64,000 nucleotides of DNA from DASVRA01 sp036388855 (GTDB lineage: Bacteria > Pseudomonadota > Alphaproteobacteria > Caulobacterales > Caulobacteraceae). The stretch is from NCBI GenBank assembly GCA_036388855.1, contig DASVRA010000022.1:74256-138255 (forward strand), given 5' to 3'. Below are positions 58,036 to 64,000 of the stretch, piece by piece. A program made the position numbers and the translations under genes. The stretch's first letter is position 1. The number at the start of each line of letters is the position of its first letter. The notes below the pieces were generated by a model that saw only the letters and a list, made by a program, of their open reading frames with translations, searched no databases and was not told the origin of the DNA.

Positions 58036-59889
58036 ATGGCTCGAGTGAGCCCTATTTTCCTTGCCGCCGCCCTCGGCGCGGCCTCATCCGTCCACGCCGA
58101 AGAGGCGACGCCGGTGGAGGAGCTGGTGGTCACCGCCACCCGCGTGCCCACGCCGCTGGAGGAGGCGCCCGGCGTACGCGTGATCGGCGAAGGGGAGATC
58201 GAGGCGCGCCAGGCGGTGTTCGCCGCCGACCTGCTCGACACCCTGCCGGGCGTCTCGATGAGTCGCAACGGCGGCCTGGGCGGCGTGACTGGCGTGCGCA
58301 TCCGCGGCGCCGCCAGCGACCAGACGCTGGTGGTGATCGACGGCGTGCCGCTGAACGACCCGGCCGACCCCTCCGGCGGCTACGACTTCGCCAACCTCGA
58401 CCTGGCGGGCGTGGCGCGGGTGGAGGTGCTGTCGGGCCCGCAGGGCGCCGCCTGGGGCTCGGACGCCATGGGCGGAGTGGTGTCGATCACCACCCGCGAG
58501 CCGGACGGCTGGCGCGGCATGATGGAAGGCGGCTCGTACGGCACGGCGCGGGCGGGGGGCTCAGCGGGAGTCTGGGGCGACCGCTTCGCGCTCGGCTTTA
58601 CCGCCTCCGCCGTTACCACGGACGGCTTCTCCAAGGCGGCGGCGGGGACGGAGGCGGACGCCTACGCCGCCTTCACCGCCGGCGCCAGCGGCCGCTACCG
58701 GTTGGCGGACAACCTCACCGTCGAGGGACGCGTCCGCTACAACGAAGCCCGCGTCGAGATCGACGGCTTTCCGCCACCGGCGTTCGGGCTGGCCGACACC
58801 GATGACGTAAGCCGCTCGCGCAGCTGGTCCAGCTACGCCCGGGCGACTTACGAAGGCGGCTGGCGCTTGATCCATCAGCTGACCGTCGCCGCCTACGACC
58901 TGGAGCGTGAGAGCCGGGGCGAGAGCGGCGACTATCCCTTCTCGGGGGAGCGGCGGGTCTACCGCTATACGATTGGACGCGGCGCGCCGTCCGACCGCTG
59001 GAGCATGCTCGGGGGTGTTGAGCGCGAGGAGACCTCCGCCACGCTCAGCACCGGCGAAGGCGCCGGCCTCGACGCGACCGCCGCCTTCGCCACGACTCGA
59101 CTGCGTCCGCTGCGACGGCTTAGTTTCAGCTTCGGCCTCCGCTACGACGACCCCTCCGCCTACGGTCCAAAACCCACTGTGCGTGCGGCCAGCGTGCTCG
59201 ACCTCGGCCGCGGTTTTGCCCTCCAGGGCTCCTGGGGCCAGGGCTACAAGACGCCTTCGATCAGCCAGATCGCCTGCGACTTCTGTTTCCCGGCCAAGCC
59301 GGCTGCGGGCCTGCGCCCGGAGACAGCGGAGGGTTACGACCTCGGCCTTGCCTGGCGCTCGGCGGACGGGCGGCTGCGCGCCACGGCCACGGGGTTCCGG
59401 CTGGACGTGCGCGACCAGATCGCCTTTGTCTTCGATCCCACAACCTTCGAATCAACTTACGCCAACCTGGAGCGCACCTATTCGGGCGGGGTGGAGATGG
59501 AGGCGGAGGCCGCGCTATCACGCGGCTTCACGATGCGCGCCGCCTACAGTTACACCGAGGCCGAGGACGCCACGACGGGCGCATGGCTGATCCGGGTTCC
59601 CCGGCATCAGGGCTCGGCGGTGCTGAGTTGGCGCGGCGAGCGGCTGAGCGGGGCGCTGACGGTGCGCGCCGAGGGCGCGCAGGCGGACGTGGACCCGGAC
59701 AGTTTCGCTCCGGCTGAACGGGACGGGTTCGTCACCGCCGACCTCGCGGGCGCCTGGCGGCTGCGGCCGGGGCTGGAGCTGACCGGGCGGGTGGAGAACC
59801 TGTTCGAGGCGGATTACCAGCAGGCGCTGGGATACGGCGAGGTGGGGCTGTCCGCCTTCGTGGGACTGCGGCTGCGGAGTGACCCTTAA
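58036..59889 (+). CDS. btuB: TonB-dependent vitamin B12 receptor BtuB
   Basis: The 617-residue outer-membrane receptor has a signal peptide (MARVSPIFLAAALGAASSVHA), a TonB box (EELVVTATR) and a plug domain with LPGVSMSRNGGLGGVTGVRIRGAASDQTLVVIDGVPLNDP and GPQGAAWGSDAMGGVVSITTR. A 22-strand-type barrel with many aromatic ends follows, including NLFEADYQQALGYGEVG near the C-terminus. The B12 riboswitch in the leader assigns the substrate. Other cobalamin uptake genes are not adjacent. Confidence 0.93.
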   Translation: MARVSPIFLAAALGAASSVHAEEATPVEELVVTATRVPTPLEEAPGVRVIGEGEIEARQAVFAADLLDTLPGVSMSRNGGLGGVTGVRIRGAASDQTLVVIDGVPLNDPADPSGGYDFANLDLAGVARVEVLSGPQGAAWGSDAMGGVVSITTREPDGWRGMMEGGSYGTARAGGSAGVWGDRFALGFTASAVTTDGFSKAAAGTEADAYAAFTAGASGRYRLADNLTVEGRVRYNEARVEIDGFPPPAFGLADTDDVSRSRSWSSYARATYEGGWRLIHQLTVAAYDLERESRGESGDYPFSGERRVYRYTIGRGAPSDRWSMLGGVEREETSATLSTGEGAGLDATAAFATTRLRPLRRLSFSFGLRYDDPSAYGPKPTVRAASVLDLGRGFALQGSWGQGYKTPSISQIACDFCFPAKPAAGLRPETAEGYDLGLAWRSADGRLRATATGFRLDVRDQIAFVFDPTTFESTYANLERTYSGGVEMEAEAALSRGFTMRAAYSYTEAEDATTGAWLIRVPRHQGSAVLSWRGERLSGALTVRAEGAQADVDPDSFAPAERDGFVTADLAGAWRLRPGLELTGRVENLFEADYQQALGYGEVGLSAFVGLRLRSDP

Positions 59890-59910
59890 CGACCCATGCG
59901 CCTCGCTTTG

Positions 59911-60030
59911 TCAGCGTCGTCCTCGGCCTTGTGCCGAGGCTCCATGCTTCCGCCCCTCCATCGCGGCAGACTTGAACCGCCCCGTCACGCGGCAAGAAGG
60001 GTCCCCGGCACGAGGCCGGGATGACGCTGT
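59911..60030. repeat. inverted REP-like doublet (CCTCGTGCC type)
   Basis: Plus-strand AGCGTCGTCCTCGGCCTTGT (from 59913) and the minus-strand copy AGCGTCATCCCGGCCTCGTG (from about 60027) are related and face each other. Each forms a hairpin: CCTCGGC/GCCGAGG at 59921-59939 and CCCGGC/GCCGGG at 60004-60020. They lie between btuB and the aldo/keto-reductase-like gene. Confidence 0.65.
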
Positions 60031-60057
60031 TAGAGATCGGGCTCGGGTTAAAGCCCT

Positions 60058-60951
60058 TTAGGCTGCAACGACGCGCGCGGCGTCCAGGGCGGAGGGGTCG
60101 TCCAGCGCCATTTCGTCCCAATCAAGCTCCGGCGGCGGGGTCGCGGCGGCGGCGAGCACCGCCTGCAGCTCGGCGGCGGTGGTGACGCCGACGACCACGT
60201 GGGCGGCTTCAGGGCGGGAGAGGGCCCAACCTAGCGCCGCTTGAAGCGGGTCGCTGCGCCCCTCGGCGATCATGCGGCGCACGCGGGAGAGGGAGCGGGA
60301 GGCCTGCTGCAGGTGGGCGGGCATCCGGTGGGCGGGCAGGAACAGCATGCCCTGCAGGAAGATCGAGCGCAGATGCACCTCGATGCCAAGGCCCGCGAGC
60401 CCGGCCAAAGTGCCGTCGGCGATCAGGCGCTGGTCGAGCAGGGAGGCCGGGGCCTGGATGATGTCGGGGCGGAAGCGGCGGGCCACGCCCTTGGGGTCGT
60501 CGGAGGCATAGACGGAGACGCCGATGCGCTCGACCAACCCCTCGTCGCGCAGGCGCTTCAACCGGTCCCAGAGCGCGGGGCCGTGGGGGCCGAACAGGTC
60601 TCCGGCCGACTGCACCAGGATGGCGTAGGCGCGGTCCAACTGGAGGCGGGCCAGCGAGGCGCGGGCCTCGGCTTCGACGAAGTCGGCGCCGCGGTCGGCG
60701 CGCGCGGTGCGCAGCACCACCTTGAAGGGGCAGGGGCGCGGCATCTTCTCGCCCAGCACGGTCTCGGTGCGGCCGAAGCCGCCCGCCGCGTCGAGCAGGG
60801 GCACGCGGGCGCGGGCGGCGATCTGGAGGATGTCGCCGCACTCGATTTCGGGCGAGCGGCCGCGCGGGGCCGAGGGCGCATAGTCGAGGCCGAACTGGGC
60901 CGTCCCCAGCCCTAGCTTGGCGGCTGGGTCGAACGCTTGGGTAGGGGTCAT
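60058..60951 (-). CDS. aldo/keto reductase-like protein lacking catalytic residues
   Basis: The 297-residue TIM-barrel protein resembles AKRs often found in surface-sugar clusters (LGLGTAQFGLDYA, GLVERIGVSVYASDD, IEVHLRSIFLQGMLF). Of the tetrad, Asp54 is kept (LLDAAGGFG). The catalytic Tyr is Phe59, the Lys is Arg81 (FKVVLRT) and the His is Gln114 (ILVQSAGDLF). It is therefore probably not a reductase. The ATG overlaps the stop of the upstream aminotransferase-like gene by four bases (ATGA). Confidence 0.82.
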   Translation of the reverse strand: MTPTQAFDPAAKLGLGTAQFGLDYAPSAPRGRSPEIECGDILQIAARARVPLLDAAGGFGRTETVLGEKMPRPCPFKVVLRTARADRGADFVEAEARASLARLQLDRAYAILVQSAGDLFGPHGPALWDRLKRLRDEGLVERIGVSVYASDDPKGVARRFRPDIIQAPASLLDQRLIADGTLAGLAGLGIEVHLRSIFLQGMLFLPAHRMPAHLQQASRSLSRVRRMIAEGRSDPLQAALGWALSRPEAAHVVVGVTTAAELQAVLAAAATPPPELDWDEMALDDPSALDAARVVAA

Positions 60952-62006
60952 CGGCGGGCGACCTCCCGCAGGACCGGGACGGCGCGGGGCGGCGGGACGG
61001 CGGCGGCCACGACCGCTTCGAGCGCGCCGTCGCAGGCGGCGAGCAGTCGGCCAATCTCGCGGTCCCCGTGGGCGTAGGAGATGTTCAGGTCGCCGAAGCT
61101 CCAGACGCCGCGCGCCCACAGTTCGCGCAGCCAAAGGCCCCGGCCCTTCGGATCGGCAAACGCCAAGGTGGGCGCGGTCGGATCACCGCCGACGGTCACC
61201 AGCTCCTGGGCGTCGTGGGCGCGGATGCAGCGGGCGAGCGAGGCCTGCACCTCGGCGCCTCGGATCCCGAGGTTGGCCAGCACCGGCTCGCGCCCCAGCT
61301 TGTCGAGCACGGCCGCGCCGGCGGCCAGGGCCGCGGCGGCGACGGGCGCGCCGCGCACCAGGGCCATGAGTTCGAGCCGGCCGGCGAGCGCCGCCAGCGG
61401 CCGTCCGTTGGCCAGAGCCTCGCCGACGACGGTGAGGTCGGCATCGACGCCGTAGAGCGCCTGGGCGCCGCCGTCATGCACGCGGAGCGCCGAGCGGCGC
61501 TCGTCGAAGATCAGCACCGCGCCGAGGCGGTCGGCGAACTGGCGCAGCGCGGCCAATTCGCGCCGGCAGGGGGGCGCGATGGCGAGCGGGTCGGCGACGA
61601 CGGCGGCAAGGTTGTTGGCGTCGTCCTCGACGGGCGCTTGGCGGCAGTGGAGGATGCGGGTGCGGCCGGTGGCGCGGCGGGCGGCCTGACAGGCCGCTTC
61701 GAGCGCGTCTGGGGCGGCGGGGAAAAAGCGGACATCCTCGGCCGAGGGGAGGAGCGCGATCAGCCGTTCGGCCAGCGGGCCGCCCAGGCGGGCGGCGGCG
61801 CGGCGTTCGGCGGCGACGGCGGCCTCAATGTCGGGGTCGGCGTGGCCGAGCAGGACGGCGCCGGAGCCGTTGTCGAAGTCGGTGTAGTCGCGCCCGTCGA
61901 TGGTGCGGATGTTCGCCCCTTTGGCCTCGGCCAAAACGGCGATCGCCGGCGCTGGGGGGGCGGCGGCGTCCGGTTCTCGGACGGTGCGAAGGGCGCGGGC
62001 CGGCAT
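60948..62006 (-). CDS. class III aminotransferase-like (GSA aminomutase-like) protein lacking the PLP lysine
   Basis: The 352-residue protein aligns with glutamate-1-semialdehyde aminomutase-type enzymes (DYTDFDNGSGAVLLGHADPDIEAAV, VLIFDERRSALRVHDGGAQALYGVDADL). The PLP-binding lysine of the TCLGKIIGGG motif is Glu196 in VVGEALANG. The NSGTEA and YHG motifs for cofactor phosphate binding are gone and the protein is about 80 residues short. Asp168, which contacts the pyridine nitrogen, remains. It has no internal stops, so it seems maintained. It is the first gene of a coupled pair. Confidence 0.82.
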   Translation of the reverse strand: MPARALRTVREPDAAAPPAPAIAVLAEAKGANIRTIDGRDYTDFDNGSGAVLLGHADPDIEAAVAAERRAAARLGGPLAERLIALLPSAEDVRFFPAAPDALEAACQAARRATGRTRILHCRQAPVEDDANNLAAVVADPLAIAPPCRRELAALRQFADRLGAVLIFDERRSALRVHDGGAQALYGVDADLTVVGEALANGRPLAALAGRLELMALVRGAPVAAAALAAGAAVLDKLGREPVLANLGIRGAEVQASLARCIRAHDAQELVTVGGDPTAPTLAFADPKGRGLWLRELWARGVWSFGDLNISYAHGDREIGRLLAACDGALEAVVAAAVPPPRAVPVLREVARR

Positions 62007-62089
62007 CGGCCTGTCTCCTGCCGCTGGTAACCTTTACGAGCGTCAACCATGCCCGGGATTGTTTAATGAAGCGTCTGCCCCCGCTAAGA

Positions 62090-63769
62090 TCAGGCGGGCT
62101 TGGCGGCGTGCTCGAGGTCGAGGTCGCGCCCGCGCGTCTCCGGCAGGAAGAAGAACGTCACCAGGATCGCGATCGCGGTGAAGACCACCGGGTACCAGAG
62201 GCCGAAGAAAATATCCCCGGAGGCGGCCACCATGGCGAAGGCGGTGAAGGGGAGGAAGCCGCCGACCCAGCCGGTGCCGATGTGGTAAGGCAGCGACAGC
62301 GCCGTGTAGCGGATGCGGGTGGGGAACAGCTCGACCAGCGCCGCCGCCTGGGGGCCGTAGAGCGCGGTGGAGGCGACCACGAAGATCAGCAGCACCGCGA
62401 TCACGCCGGGGTAGTTGATGCGGGCAGGGTCGGCCTTGGCGGGATAGCCGGCTGCGGTCAGCGCCGCCTTGATCCGCCCCTCGACCTCGGCGCGGCCCGC
62501 CTTGATCTGTCCGGCGGGAAGGCCGGCGAGCGAGCGGCTGGGGACGGCGGCGGCGCCGACCCGCACCTGGGCGGCCGCCCCGGCCGGGGCGGCCGCGTTG
62601 CGGTAGGGGACGCCGGCGGTGGCTAGCACGCCTTTGGCCACGTCGCAGGAGGAGGTGAACTTGGCCTTGCCCACCGGGTCGAACTGCAGCGAACAGTCGG
62701 CGGGGTCGGCGAATACGGTGACCGGCGCGGTGCGCGCGGCCTCGCTCAAGGCGGGGTTGGCGGCCTGGGTCATGTAGCGGAAGGCCGGGAAGAAGGCGAT
62801 CGTGGCCAGGATCATGCCGAACAGCATCACTGGCTTGCGCCCGATCCGGTCCGACAGCCAGCCGAAGAAGACGTAGAGCGGCGCCGAGACCAGCACGGCC
62901 ACGATCAGCAGCCAGTTGACGGTCGAGGCTTCAACCTTGAGCACGCGCTCCAGGAAGAACTGGATGTAGAAGTAGCCCGCGTACCAGACCGCGCCCTGCG
63001 CGATCATGATCGCGAACAAGGCGATCAGCACGATCTTCAGGTTCTTCCAGACCAGGAAGCTCTCGACGTAGGGTTTGTCCGATAGCCCCTTCTCCGCCTT
63101 GATCTTGCGGAACGCCGGGCTCTCCTCCAGCTGCAGCCGAATCCACAGCGACACCGCGAGCAGCCCCACCGACACCAGGAACGGGATGCGCCAGCCCCAG
63201 GCATTGAAGGCGGCCTCGCTCATCATCGAGCGGGTGGCGAGGATCACCGTCAGCGCGCCGACCAGGCCGAGCGCGGCCGAGGTCTGGATCCAGCCGGTCA
63301 GCGCGCCGCGCCTCTCTGTCGGCGCGTGCTCGGCGACATAGATGGCGGCGCCGCCGTATTCGCCGCCGAGCGCGAAGCCCTGGATCATGCGGAGCCCGAT
63401 CAGGATCACCGGCGCGGCGATGCCGATGGAGGCGTAGGTAGGCAGCAGGCCGACAGCGAAGGTTGCCGCGCCCATCAGGGTAATGGTGATCAGGAAGGCG
63501 CCCTTGCGTCCCAGCCGGTCGCCGATGCGCCCGAACACCAGCGCCCCGAACGGCCGCATGAAGAAGCCGACCGCGAACGCCCCCAGCGCGAAGATGAATC
63601 CCGCCGTCTCGTTCACCCCGGCGAAGAAGTTGGCCGAGATCACCGCGGCCAGGGTGCCGAAGATGAAGAAGTCGTACCACTCGAACGCCGTGCCCGCCGC
63701 CGAGGCCGCCACGATGGTGCGCATCGAGGCGCCGGAGGTCTGCGGCTCGGCGGTTGCGGCGGCGCTCAT
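62090..63769 (-). CDS. MFS transporter, metabolite:H+ symporter type, with extra periplasmic loop
   Basis: The 559-residue protein has 12 predicted helices and MHS/sugar-porter motifs: GTAFEWYDFFIFGTLA, GRIGDRLGRKGAFL (A-motif, loop 2-3), RMIQGFALGGEYGGAAIYVAEHAP, ESPAFRKIK and GWLSDRIGRKPVML (loop 8-9). Between TM9 and TM10 lies an unusual insert of about 110 residues (after FFPAFRYMTQAANP) with two cysteines. Substrates in this family include organic acids and osmolytes. ATG at 63769 is chosen; the same frame runs further upstream through the 165-bp repeat. Confidence 0.9.
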   Translation of the reverse strand: MSAAATAEPQTSGASMRTIVAASAAGTAFEWYDFFIFGTLAAVISANFFAGVNETAGFIFALGAFAVGFFMRPFGALVFGRIGDRLGRKGAFLITITLMGAATFAVGLLPTYASIGIAAPVILIGLRMIQGFALGGEYGGAAIYVAEHAPTERRGALTGWIQTSAALGLVGALTVILATRSMMSEAAFNAWGWRIPFLVSVGLLAVSLWIRLQLEESPAFRKIKAEKGLSDKPYVESFLVWKNLKIVLIALFAIMIAQGAVWYAGYFYIQFFLERVLKVEASTVNWLLIVAVLVSAPLYVFFGWLSDRIGRKPVMLFGMILATIAFFPAFRYMTQAANPALSEAARTAPVTVFADPADCSLQFDPVGKAKFTSSCDVAKGVLATAGVPYRNAAAPAGAAAQVRVGAAAVPSRSLAGLPAGQIKAGRAEVEGRIKAALTAAGYPAKADPARINYPGVIAVLLIFVVASTALYGPQAAALVELFPTRIRYTALSLPYHIGTGWVGGFLPFTAFAMVAASGDIFFGLWYPVVFTAIAILVTFFFLPETRGRDLDLEHAAKPA

Positions 63770-63825
63770 CACACTCCCCTCGTATTTTGCCGCGCTGGTT
63801 AGCACCGCTTCGGGCGCCTGAGAAA

Positions 63826-63990
63826 CGCCCACGCGCCGTGCCTTCCCCGCCATTGCGGCGAGGCGGGAGGGCGGCGGGGCGCCGGGCGCTGCCCGGAGCA
63901 ATGGAATAACCGTTTCGGCAGGTCCGGTACGCCCCGCGCGGTTCGTTTTCGGCCAGCGTCCGGCAGGCGCACGTCTTGGGTGCTACCCGG
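63826..63990 (-). repeat. 165-bp dispersed repeat, right copy (inverted)
   Basis: The reverse complement of 63826-63990 matches 12111-12275 at 162 of 165 bases. Both edges of the match are inside the window. It sits upstream of the MFS gene, about 57 bases from its start, so it may overlap that promoter. Beyond 63990 the sequences diverge. Confidence 0.9.
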
Positions 63991-64000
63991 ACCCCGGAGC

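Overview
The window is very GC-rich chromosomal DNA from an alphaproteobacterium, most likely a member of the Caulobacterales (Phenylobacterium or a close relative). The clearest marker is gcrA, a cell-cycle regulator of this lineage, whose promoter carries a DnaA-box-like site, two GANTC (CcrM) sites and a CtrA-like TTAA-N7-TTTA site. Other support comes from a DnaX without the zinc-module cysteines, a MetH that consists only of the homocysteine domain, SapC and DUF2975/XRE genes, and several receiver proteins with a GPDRR tail. There is no prophage, no CRISPR array, no transposase and no complete secretion system. Most of the window is a housekeeping chromosome backbone with small accessory patches.

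Layout. 1-5.97 kb: an RsuA/RluB-type pseudouridine synthase, tadA, an FAD oxidoreductase, a SemiSWEET, a small membrane protein, then phoR-phoU-phoB. The pst transporter genes are missing from the phosphate cluster, and a Pho-box-like array overlaps the phoR stop codon. 5.97-11.5 kb: two RTX proteins, then rmlC, an AGE-family epimerase, rmlD and rmlA (dTDP-rhamnose for surface polysaccharide). 11.5-12.4 kb: a 900-bp non-coding, hairpin-rich stretch with one copy of a 165-bp repeat; the other copy is inverted at the right end of the window. 12.4-20.6 kb: gcrA, an RTX/PQQ-type sugar dehydrogenase fusion, an M20 peptidase, zapA with its coiled-coil partner, tkt and purT. 20.7-29.2 kb: DUF969/DUF979/DUF2891, tRNA-Gly(CCC), a TraB/GumN protein, dcd, hslO, an orphan AT-richer gene, metH (N-terminal part only) and metF. 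29.3-38.6 kb: mlaA, a secreted two-repeat protein, serC, ybaB, an OmpA-like lipoprotein, dnaX, the SRP RNA, a pirin, a receiver, two lipoproteins, queD, queE and cutA. 38.6-54.9 kb: a degenerate hybrid kinase, a DUF4142 lipoprotein, pgi, a DsbD/ScsB-type reductase, a MaoC-like protein, a SapC protein, an intact PAS hybrid kinase, an AlkA-like glycosylase, an RluD-like synthase, hrcA, rph, an XRE/DUF2975 pair and purA. 54.9-64 kb: two atypical receivers, a hidden 46-aa FPASDPP protein, rpoH, a cobalamin riboswitch with btuB, a coupled aldo/keto reductase-like and aminotransferase-like pair, and a large MFS transporter.

How the genes work together. Signalling and stress regulation are prominent (PhoRUB, three receivers, two hybrid kinases, RpoH, HrcA, GcrA). 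Envelope functions recur (dTDP-rhamnose, MlaA, lipoproteins, RTX proteins, DsbD). One-carbon and B12 metabolism is represented by metF, metH and riboswitch-controlled btuB. The least expected features are the coupled reductase/aminotransferase pair, which by eye has lost the catalytic residues of both enzymes; two receivers lacking the phosphoacceptor aspartate; a hybrid kinase without the phosphoacceptor histidine but with an intact receiver; three RTX proteins sharing one C-terminal module; and the 165-bp inverted repeat. All calls come from reading the sequence; no database search was run.
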